DNA from: Firmicutes bacterium CAG:145
Lineage (GTDB): Bacteria; Bacillota; Clostridia; Peptostreptococcales; Anaerovoracaceae
Direction of reading: 5' to 3'
NCBI GenBank assembly: GCA_000435715.1
Contig: FR882592.1
Location: 29,375-36,123 of the forward strand
Length of the DNA: 6,749 nucleotides
This document shows, one piece after another, positions 1 to 5,360 of this stretch. Position 1 is the first letter of the stretch. Each line of letters opens with the position of its first letter. The translations under genes were made by a program, and so were the position numbers. The notes under the pieces were generated by a model, which had not been told where the DNA came from, did no database searches, and worked only from the letters and a program-made list of their open reading frames with translations.

Positions 1-339
1 GCAGACAGCAGACAGCAGGAGATCAGCGCCTTATCCAGACACCTGAAACTGCTTGCCAGAGAAATGAACTGCCCTGTCATAGTGCTTTCACAGCTTTCAA
101 GAGCACCGGAACTGAGGCAGGATAAGCGGCCTATGCTGTCGGACCTGCGAGAGTCCGGCTCTATAGAACAAGACGCGGATATAGTCATGTTCCTGTATAG
201 AGACGATTATTACAATGAGAACACTGAAAAACCCGGAGTATGCGAGATAAATATCGCTAAACACAGGAGTGGACCTACCGACAGGATAGACCTGACATGG
301 GTTGCAAGATACACCAAGTTCAGCGACAAAGCGCTGTAA
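1..339 (+). CDS. dnaB: Replicative DNA helicase DnaB, C-terminal part (5' end outside window)
   Basis: This is the C-terminal 112 residues of the replicative helicase (named DnaC in B. subtilis), the ring-shaped ATPase that unwinds DNA at the fork. The reading frame is open from base 1 and ends at TAA 337-339. Visible family motifs are the QEIS...SRHLK helix (residues 6-16), VIVLSQLSR (26-34), the strongly conserved DKRPMLSDLRESGSIEQDAD block (41-60), FLYR followed by DDYY (64-71), and the KHR of KHRSGP (87-92), which is the KxR finger that reaches into the neighbouring subunit's ATP site. The ending WVARYTKFSDKAL is a normal family C-terminus. Walker A, Walker B and the N-terminal primase-interacting domain lie upstream of the window. 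It is followed by another replication gene, the DnaD protein, which fits a shared primosome role. The identification is secure; only the missing part is unknown. Confidence 0.96.
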   Translation, partial: ADSRQQEISALSRHLKLLAREMNCPVIVLSQLSRAPELRQDKRPMLSDLRESGSIEQDADIVMFLYRDDYYNENTEKPGVCEINIAKHRSGPTDRIDLTWVARYTKFSDKAL

Positions 340-496
340 CAAACTAAACTCTAACTGCGCCGTACGCCCCGCCTCTATGGGGAAGGGTGAGGGCTTCATA
401 TTTTGGGAGAAGAGAGATTTCAATCTCTCGCCTGAATGAGACAAAGGAGTTTGCCGGCACGATCCCCCAGCTAAATCAAATACAGGAGGTAAAGCG
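340..496 (+). promoter_or_regulatory. Intergenic leader with hairpin potential upstream of the DUF1858 gene
   Basis: This 157-nt gap lies between dnaB and the DUF1858 gene. It contains a perfect 7-bp stem, gagagat (412-418) and atctctc (423-429), closed by a TTCA loop. It also contains a short CCCC (367-370) / GGGG (379-382) pairing; that GGGG run could instead pair with the CCCCC at 464-468. No T-tract follows the strong hairpin, so it is not a standard intrinsic terminator. The region ends in an excellent Shine-Dalgarno sequence, AGGAGGT (484-490), 6 nt before the ATG at 497. I compared it by eye with common riboswitch consensus sequences and recognised none. It could be an mRNA processing or stability element, a promoter region, or plain spacer. 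Confidence 0.3.
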
Positions 497-682
497 ATGA
501 TCACTAAAGATATGACTGTATCTCAAGTTTTGGAAATGAATGAAAAATACGAAAAAATCTTTGAAAAACACCTGCTCACATGCGCCGGATGTCCCGGAGC
601 TGAGATGGAAACCATAGAGCAGGCGGCGGAAGGTCACGGCCTGGACCTTGAAAAACTTCTTGCGGATCTGAACGGAGCCTGA
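497..682 (+). CDS. Small DUF1858 (redox-disulfide domain) protein
   Basis: This 61-residue soluble protein matches the DUF1858 family, also described as the hybrid-cluster-protein-associated redox disulfide domain, over its entire length. The family pattern is visible: MITKDMTVSQVL at the start, a central helix, a CxxC pair (C29 and C32, in TCAGCPG), then ET.EQAAEGHGLD..KLL..LN. The vicinal cysteines are the obvious candidate for a redox or metal-binding site; the biochemical role of free-standing members is not established. The start is chosen at 497 because AGGAGGT sits 6 nt upstream and the family normally begins with M-I-T. The stop is 4 nt before the dnaD-like start, so the two are very likely co-transcribed. 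No signal peptide or membrane segment is present. The family call is confident; the function is unknown. Confidence 0.9.
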   Translation: MITKDMTVSQVLEMNEKYEKIFEKHLLTCAGCPGAEMETIEQAAEGHGLDLEKLLADLNGA

Positions 683-686
683 CAGC

Positions 687-1973
687 ATGAGTTTTACCAG
701 AGAAAAGATAAGAGACTTCTACCTTCTGGCGACAGACGTGGAGAACATCTTTATAAATGAATATATGCCTGCCGCGCCGGGAGACTTTGTGAAAGTGTAT
801 CTTTACGGATTGCTTTACAGTCAGAATGATGCGCCGATGTCTTACGACCAGATGGCCGGGCAGCTTTCCATGAGCCGAAAAAGGATAGACGAGGCGTGGG
901 ACTACTGGGCTTCGATGGGAGTAGTGGAGAAAAGCCATGAAGGCGGTGGAGATTATGATATAAAATTCAGGCAGATGAGAGCGCTGATGTACGGCAAAGA
1001 AGAAAAGCCTCTGGAAGTTTCGTCAAACAGAGATGAAAGAACAGACAGCAGAAGAGCCGGTGATACGGGGCTGTATGATCAAAGTCTCAAAGAACTTCTC
1101 GTACAGATAGAGAAGCTTAAAGGTACGGGACTTTCATCCGCCGAGATAAAGGAAATATTCTCTTTGACAGAGGATGACGGTGCATCGCCCGAGGTGGTCT
1201 TCGCCGCTTGCGAGTATTGTTTCGAAAAGGGAAAGACCGGCATAAACTACATAGCAAAAGTGGTCAGAGAATGGACTAAAGAAGGGCTTAGGTCCAGAGA
1301 CGACGTAAAGGACAGGCTGTCGGCCCTGGACCAGAGGATGGGGGTATACAAGAGAATACTCAGGACTTTAGGTCTGAACAGAGGAGCCACTGAAGCGGAA
1401 AAAGAAATGATAGACAGCTGGCTGGACGAGATGAAGTTTAACTTGGATAAGGTTCTGGAAGCGTGTACGAGAGCTTCCTTCATTTCCAGTCCTAACCTCA
1501 GATATGTCAACAGAGTTCTTCTGAACTGGTTTGAAGAAGCCAGGATAAGCGGAAGAAATGTCAACAGCAGCGCCGGCGTTACTCAGGCAGTCCTCAGCAA
1601 ATATTACGCTTATCTGCGTGAAAAGGCTGAAGAAGAAGCCCAGGCAAGACGAGCGGAAGTGTACAAAAAGATCCCCAGGATCCGGGAAGTCGATGAGGAT
1701 CTTCTGGAACTGGGGCAGAATATTTCCAGAGCAGTCTTGTCAGGAGATTCTCTAAAGCTCAATGAAATGAAAAGGCTCATGAAGCTGCTGGAAGAAGAGA
1801 GAGCAGTGCTTCTGACAGAAAACAACTACCGGGAAGATTACACAGATGTAAAGTATGCCTGCGACAAATGCGGCGATACGGGAATGACGGAAGATGGAAA
1901 CCGCTGTTCCTGCACCAAAGAAAGAATGGGAGAAGCAGAATTATGGCAAAGTTCGACTTCATCAAAAAAATAA
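687..1973 (+). CDS. DnaD-family primosome protein with a C-terminal DnaC/DnaI loader-like zinc region, no AAA+ domain
   Basis: This 428-residue protein probably acts in helicase loading during replication initiation or restart. Residues about 27-82 resemble the N-terminal winged-helix part of DnaD-type proteins (MPAAPGDFVKVYLYGLL, then a DNA-binding-like helix ending DYWASMGVVEK). Two DnaD-like domains follow, each with the family YxxxxxxxW signature: about 130-205 (YIAKVVREWTKEGL, 188-201) and about 215-290 (YVNRVLLNWFEEARI, 273-287). From about residue 303 a charged helix leads into EVYKKIPRI (324-332), a helical stretch, and then CDKCGDTG...GNRCSC (C392, C395, C407, C409). This succession resembles the N-terminal domain of clostridial DnaC/B. 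subtilis DnaI helicase loaders, which binds the helicase. The Walker-bearing ATPase that should follow is absent. GGAG at 674-677 supports the ATG at 687. The last 31 nt overlap the next gene. The DnaD call is firm; the loader-domain assignment is by motif memory. Confidence 0.88.
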   Translation: MSFTREKIRDFYLLATDVENIFINEYMPAAPGDFVKVYLYGLLYSQNDAPMSYDQMAGQLSMSRKRIDEAWDYWASMGVVEKSHEGGGDYDIKFRQMRALMYGKEEKPLEVSSNRDERTDSRRAGDTGLYDQSLKELLVQIEKLKGTGLSSAEIKEIFSLTEDDGASPEVVFAACEYCFEKGKTGINYIAKVVREWTKEGLRSRDDVKDRLSALDQRMGVYKRILRTLGLNRGATEAEKEMIDSWLDEMKFNLDKVLEACTRASFISSPNLRYVNRVLLNWFEEARISGRNVNSSAGVTQAVLSKYYAYLREKAEEEAQARRAEVYKKIPRIREVDEDLLELGQNISRAVLSGDSLKLNEMKRLMKLLEEERAVLLTENNYREDYTDVKYACDKCGDTGMTEDGNRCSCTKERMGEAELWQSSTSSKK

Positions 1974-3613
1974 AGAAAAAGAAAGAAGTCACCGATACTC
2001 AAAGCAATAATGAATTTTCTGAGAAGAACTCCGAAAAGAAGGAAAAAATTTCTGTCTTTAGCGTGATTTGGGATAAGGCGGCAGACGCGGTAGAAGCCGT
2101 AGATGAAATTCTCGAAGAGCTGGAAGAAATATGGGAAGCCGGGTCCAACGGACTGGTCAACATAGGAGCCGCAGTAATAAATTTCTACGACAAGGCCAGC
2201 GCCGTGGTAGAGTGGTTCATACTCAAGACTCTGGTGGTCTTTGGAAGAAGACTTCACGACATCAGAGTTAAAAGTATAGAGTATAAAAACGATATAATCA
2301 AAAATTCCATAATTCTCGGAAGCGCTTTCATAGTGATAGCTATCGCTTTCGCTCTCACCACCGGATACGAATATTCGTATAACGGAAGACCTTTAGGCAT
2401 AGTAAAAGAGCAGAAAGACGTGGTAGAGATTCTGGAACTTGCCAGCGAAGAACTTTCTCAGGAATATGGCTCCAATATAGTCATAGACCCCGAAGAAGAT
2501 ATAACATTCAGAACAGTAGTATCTTACGGCAAAGAGGTCGATACTGAGGACGATGTCCTCAGAAGACTTACATATATGGGAGAAATCAATGCCCAGGCCA
2601 GCGCCATCGTCGTAGACGGTCAGGTCAAAGTCATAGTGGAAAACGAGAAGATAGCTGAGCAGGTGCTTTCAGATATCAAGGATATATTTATAACAGATGC
2701 CGATACCACAGAGTACGAATATATCGGATTCGTCGAAGATGTGGAAATCGAGGCTATAAGCACAAAGCTGCCTAATATAAGCAACAGGAGCGCAGCTGTC
2801 GAGAAGCTGAGAAACGGCGGACAGCAGGCGGCCGAATACGTGGTGCAAGAGGGCGACACGATGTATGGAATCTGTGAAAAACTGGGATTCTCCATAGATG
2901 AATTAGCCGCCATGAATCCGGGATTGACGATGGAATCTATGATACACATAGGAGATAAGATCGTCATAGAAAAAGAGGTTCCTCTCCTAACGCTGGAGAC
3001 TATCGAGGTTTCCACTTTCGCCGAGAGCATACCTTATGAAACGGAATACAGAGATTCGAGCTATTATTATGAAGGCGAAGAAGTCACCAGCAGAGAAGGT
3101 GAAGAGGGAAGAGCCAGCGTAACCGCCAGAATAACAAGACATAACGGAGAGATAACAGAGAGAGAAGATCTGAGCAGGGAAACTATAGTGGAACCTGTAA
3201 GCAAAGTCATTCTAAAAGGAACTAAGGTGAAACCTGCCACCGTGGGAACGGGAACATTCCTGAGGCCGGTCAATGTGGCCATATCTTCCAGATACGGCTA
3301 CAGATGGGGACGTATGCACCTTGGAGACGATTACGCCACCTCGGTGGGAACACCGATAAGAGCCTCAGACGGAGGAACTGTAGTTACTGCCGGCTGGTAT
3401 TACGGCTACGGCCTTACCGTCATAATAGATCACGGCGGAGGCGTAAGAACGCTGTACGGCCATTGCAGCAAGCTCTATGTTTCGGTAGGCGATAAGGTGT
3501 TCCAGGGACAAAATATCGCTGCCGTCGGCAATACGGGAAACAGTACGGGACCTCATTGTCATTTTGAGATCATAATAAACGGCAATCACGTGGATCCGTC
3601 ACTTTACACTTAA
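1943..3613 (+). CDS. Membrane-anchored M23 peptidase with LysM and G5 domains
   Basis: This 556-residue cell-wall hydrolase is predicted to be LytM/M23-type, cutting peptide cross-links in peptidoglycan outside the membrane. Residues 1-120 are charged and predicted cytoplasmic. One membrane span lies at about 122-139 (IILGSAFIVIAIAFALTT). An extracytoplasmic stretch of about 150 residues follows, then LysM (about 298-343, YVVQEGDTMYGICEKLG...IHIGDKIVI), G5 (about 346-425), and the catalytic domain (about 440-550). All zinc and catalytic residues appear intact: H459 and D463 in HLGDD, H507 in YGHCS, and H538/H540 in PHCHFEI. The start at 1943 is preferred over the in-frame ATG at 1868, because GGGAG (1928-1932) precedes it and the longer version adds 25 residues wholly inside the dnaD-like gene. 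G5 is shared with B. subtilis YabE, encoded near rnmV-ksgA. An intrinsic-type terminator follows. Whether it acts in vegetative growth or sporulation cannot be told. Confidence 0.93.
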   Translation: MAKFDFIKKIKKKKEVTDTQSNNEFSEKNSEKKEKISVFSVIWDKAADAVEAVDEILEELEEIWEAGSNGLVNIGAAVINFYDKASAVVEWFILKTLVVFGRRLHDIRVKSIEYKNDIIKNSIILGSAFIVIAIAFALTTGYEYSYNGRPLGIVKEQKDVVEILELASEELSQEYGSNIVIDPEEDITFRTVVSYGKEVDTEDDVLRRLTYMGEINAQASAIVVDGQVKVIVENEKIAEQVLSDIKDIFITDADTTEYEYIGFVEDVEIEAISTKLPNISNRSAAVEKLRNGGQQAAEYVVQEGDTMYGICEKLGFSIDELAAMNPGLTMESMIHIGDKIVIEKEVPLLTLETIEVSTFAESIPYETEYRDSSYYYEGEEVTSREGEEGRASVTARITRHNGEITEREDLSRETIVEPVSKVILKGTKVKPATVGTGTFLRPVNVAISSRYGYRWGRMHLGDDYATSVGTPIRASDGGTVVTAGWYYGYGLTVIIDHGGGVRTLYGHCSKLYVSVGDKVFQGQNIAAVGNTGNSTGPHCHFEIIINGNHVDPSLYT

Positions 3614-3621
3614 AAGATGAA

Positions 3622-3646
3622 GCAGGTCGGTTCTTAACCGGCCTGC
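3622..3646 (+). terminator. Probable rho-independent terminator after the M23 gene
   Basis: An 11-bp stem pairs gcaggtcggtt (3622-3632) with aaccggcctgc (3636-3646). It contains one G-U pair and has a 3-nt CTT loop. It begins 9 nt after the peptidase stop codon. The downstream tract is weak (GTTTCC), but an A-rich stretch precedes the stem. Its place between two gene blocks supports it as the end of the dnaB-side transcription unit, perhaps leaky. Confidence 0.75.
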
Positions 3647-3696
3647 GTTTCCATATACTTAAACGAACTCTTTTGTTAGGAGGAGGTTAGGAGTAT

Positions 3697-3963
3697 ATGG
3701 ATAATCATTATATTACCCTTGAGAACAGGGAAAAGATAACTATAAGTCAAGTCGTCGACGTAGACGCGTTCGATGAGGATAATCTGTGGGCTAATTTAAA
3801 GGACGGCGGTATAGAGATAACGGGAGAAAAGCTCAATATAGAGAGGCTCGATCTGGAAGAAGGGATCCTCGTTGTCAGCGGCAGAATATGTTCATTCAGC
3901 TATACTGACAAGAAGGTGAAGGAGAAAAAATCTGTCTTTGGAATCTTTAAGAGACGGTCATGA
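3697..3963 (+). CDS. yabP: Sporulation protein YabP
   Basis: This 88-residue protein belongs to the YabP/YqfC family, needed for normal sporulation in B. subtilis, where it is made in the mother cell. The biochemical role is not known. Family features are visible: H-Y-I-T-L-E-N-R-E near the start (4-11), ISQVVDVDAFDE (16-27), a glycine-rich turn followed by ITGEKLNIERLDLEEG (41-56), VVSGRI (59-64) with SYTD (68-71), and a basic tail GIFKRR. Length is normal for the family. The start is set by a purine-rich AGGAGGAGG run at 3678-3686, 10 nt before the ATG. The stop overlaps the yabQ start by 4 nt (ATGA, 3960-3963), which fits the conserved yabP-yabQ pair and suggests coupled translation. It is the first gene after the terminator, so its promoter should lie in 3647-3690. 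Confidence 0.93.
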   Translation: MDNHYITLENREKITISQVVDVDAFDEDNLWANLKDGGIEITGEKLNIERLDLEEGILVVSGRICSFSYTDKKVKEKKSVFGIFKRRS

Positions 3964-4256
3964 CCGACCTGATACAGAGCCAGCTTAAAGTAATAGCCGT
4001 CATGGTATACTGCGGCCTGACCGCAGGCCTGATAATAGATGTCTTCCGCCTTTTTATAAGCCGATTCTTTAAAAACAAGAAAATATTTACTGTGATAACA
4101 AAGATTTTCTGCTGTATGGCAATAGCGTTTTTCATAGGAGATTTCTCATTTTTCTGCCAGAACGGAAAGCTGACTCTCACAAGCGGCATAGCCTTTGCGG
4201 CAGGCCTTTGGTTGTGGAGAAAATTCTTCTATGATATAATAACCTCACGGCGTTAG
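3960..4256 (+). CDS. yabQ: Spore cortex biosynthesis protein YabQ (short form)
   Basis: This 98-residue integral membrane protein is assigned to the YabQ family, required for spore cortex formation in B. subtilis and located in the mother-cell/forespore membranes. Three hydrophobic segments are visible: about 9-28 (LKVIAVMVYCGLTAGLIIDV), about 41-61 and about 70-87. The G..IIDVFRLF stretch (23-32) corresponds to the conserved G-x-x-x-D-x-x-R region of the family. It is much shorter than the B. subtilis protein of about 210 residues and ends shortly after the third span. Short clostridial versions are usual, so truncation is not needed as an explanation. The ATGA overlap with yabP and the divIC-like gene downstream reproduce the conserved yabP-yabQ-divIC order, which supports the call more than the weakly conserved sequence does. 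Confidence 0.85.
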   Translation: MTDLIQSQLKVIAVMVYCGLTAGLIIDVFRLFISRFFKNKKIFTVITKIFCCMAIAFFIGDFSFFCQNGKLTLTSGIAFAAGLWLWRKFFYDIITSRR

Positions 4257-4273
4257 CGAAATCAAAGATTTCG
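4257..4273 (+). other. Small inverted repeat directly after the yabQ stop
   Basis: A perfect 7-bp inverted repeat, cgaaatc (4257-4263) and gatttcg (4267-4273) with an AAA loop, begins at the base after the yabQ stop. No T-tract follows, so it is probably not a full terminator. It occupies the only gap longer than one base in the yabP-to-rsmA run. It may stabilise or process the transcript, or reduce read-through from yabQ to the septum gene. Confidence 0.45.
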
Positions 4274-4312
4274 ACGTATAGGAGAAAATCGCATCACAAG
4301 ACAGGTAAGAGC

Positions 4313-4792
4313 ATGAGTAAAAAGGGGAAAAGACTCAGGGAGTTCGAAAAGAACAACCGGGAATTTAACATTTCCGAAGCTCAGAGGCAGCGCCAAGAGA
4401 GACACCGGGCAACGAGAGAGAGAAAAAAGCTCAAAGATGTCAGCGGCGGAAAACCCGACGTTCAGGGCAAGACCGACAAGCGAGGAAAAAAGAAGAATAA
4501 AATAGCTAATGCGAAAAGACTTATTGCCGGCGTGATAATTCTCATATTTATCACGTCTATTGTCGTATCCGCAGTAAAGATACTTAAACTTAAGAGCGAA
4601 AGAGACAAGCTTCTTGAGACTAACAACAGGCTCACTGAACTGAAAGAAGATCTCACGGCAGAGATGGATCAAATAGACTCGGCTGAATATATAGAGCAGC
4701 AGGCGCGAAAAGAGCTGAAGATGATAAAGAGCGGCGAGATACTTTTCCTCGTATCGGATGAACAGGGAGAAGGTAACGACGAGGCAAAGTGA
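4313..4792 (+). CDS. divIC: Septum formation initiator family protein (DivIC/FtsB-like)
   Basis: This 159-residue single-pass membrane protein of the DivIC/FtsB family would form part of the FtsL-FtsB(DivIC)-FtsQ(DivIB) complex that activates septal wall synthesis. A very basic and charged cytoplasmic N-terminus (1-68, rich in K, R and E) leads to one membrane span at about 69-88 (RLIAGVIILIFITSIVVSAV). An extracytoplasmic coiled coil follows (about 91-120, LKLKSERDKLLETNNRLTEL and on), then the family signature SAEYIEQQARKELKMIKSGEILF (123-145). The cytoplasmic tail is roughly twice as long as in B. subtilis DivIC. The start at 4313 has AGGTAA at 4303-4308, and no alternative start codon lies in frame back to the yabQ stop. 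Position after yabPQ is the classic one for divIC. The FtsL paralogue is the alternative by sequence, but context favours DivIC. Confidence 0.9.
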   Translation: MSKKGKRLREFEKNNREFNISEAQRQRQERHRATRERKKLKDVSGGKPDVQGKTDKRGKKKNKIANAKRLIAGVIILIFITSIVVSAVKILKLKSERDKLLETNNRLTELKEDLTAEMDQIDSAEYIEQQARKELKMIKSGEILFLVSDEQGEGNDEAK

Positions 4793-4793
4793 T

Positions 4794-5360
4794 ATGGACA
4801 GACTTGAGATAAAAGAAGCTATAGTTGTAGAAGGCAGAGATGATACGGCGGCGCTTCGCAAGGTGACGGACGCCCTCATAATAGAAACTCATGGCTTTGG
4901 AATAAAAAGAGAGACGTGGGAACTTTTGGAAAAAGCATACAGAGAAAAGGGTCTGATAATACTTACCGATCCGGATTTTTCCGGAGAGGAGATAAGACGC
5001 AGGCTGACCGAGAGGTTCCCCGAGAGCAGACATTCATATATGCCCAGGGCTAAAGCCTTAAAAAACGGAGATATAGGCGTAGAAAACGCAACTCCTGAAG
5101 ATATTGCCAAAGTCTTAGCTAAAGTGTGTACGCCGTCTCATGAAACCACCTGCATGAAATTCACCCAAAGAGACATGGATGAGGCAGGGCTTGCCGGAGG
5201 AGCCGACTCCAGGGAAAAGAGACAGCAGGTGGGAGAGATCCTAGGCATAGGCTACGGCAACAGCAGTACATTCATCAAAAAACTTAACAGCTTTGGCGTG
5301 ACGAGAAAAGAGTTTGATGAGGCGGTCAGGAGAGCCTGCCGGGGAGGAGACGAGAGATGA
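4794..5360 (+). CDS. rnmV: Ribonuclease M5 (5S rRNA maturation)
   Basis: This 188-residue cytoplasmic endonuclease matures 5S rRNA precursors by cutting both strands of the precursor helix bound by ribosomal protein L18. The N-terminal half is a TOPRIM domain: EAIVVEGRDD (8-17, catalytic glutamate E13) and LTDPDFSGEEIRR (57-69, acidic pair D59/D61). The conserved M5-specific block HSYMPRAKALKNGDIGVENA (80-99) follows. The C-terminal M5 domain runs to the end, with GYGNSSTFIKKLNSFGVTRKEF. Length is almost the same as the 186-residue B. subtilis enzyme. The start at 4794 is chosen over the in-frame ATG at 4758 because it gives the family N-terminus, lies one base after the divIC stop, and has GAGG at 4781-4784. 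It overlaps rsmA by 4 nt, the usual pairing of two rRNA maturation genes. Confidence 0.97.
   Translation: MDRLEIKEAIVVEGRDDTAALRKVTDALIIETHGFGIKRETWELLEKAYREKGLIILTDPDFSGEEIRRRLTERFPESRHSYMPRAKALKNGDIGVENATPEDIAKVLAKVCTPSHETTCMKFTQRDMDEAGLAGGADSREKRQQVGEILGIGYGNSSTFIKKLNSFGVTRKEFDEAVRRACRGGDER

Noticed and set aside
1..20. Short tandem GCAGACA-type repeat at the window start
   Set aside because: It is part of the dnaB coding frame and encodes ordinary family residues just before the QEIS motif; the repeat is too short to be significant.
412..429. Hairpin considered as a terminator for dnaB
   Set aside because: The stem is perfect but only 7 bp, AT-rich in part, and followed by GCCTGAATGAG with no T-tract.
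97..504. Antisense open frame across the dnaB end and the leader
   Set aside because: It overlaps conserved dnaB motifs and has no recognisable domain or matching neighbour.
1868..1942. In-frame upstream ATG that would lengthen the M23 peptidase by 25 residues
   Set aside because: The extra residues lie wholly within the zinc-motif coding part of the DnaD gene, read as an arginine-rich stretch with no similarity to a domain, while the start at 1943 has GGGAG upstream and gives a sensible lysine-rich N-terminus.
4758..4793. In-frame upstream ATG for RNase M5
   Set aside because: It would overlap divIC by 35 nt and add 12 residues before the normal family N-terminus; the ATG at 4794 lies just after the divIC stop with a ribosome binding site.
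4262..4879. Antisense open frame of about 205 codons
   Set aside because: It lies opposite divIC and rnmV, both clearly coding; its serine/leucine-rich product is what the complement of charged, AGA- and GAA-rich codons gives.
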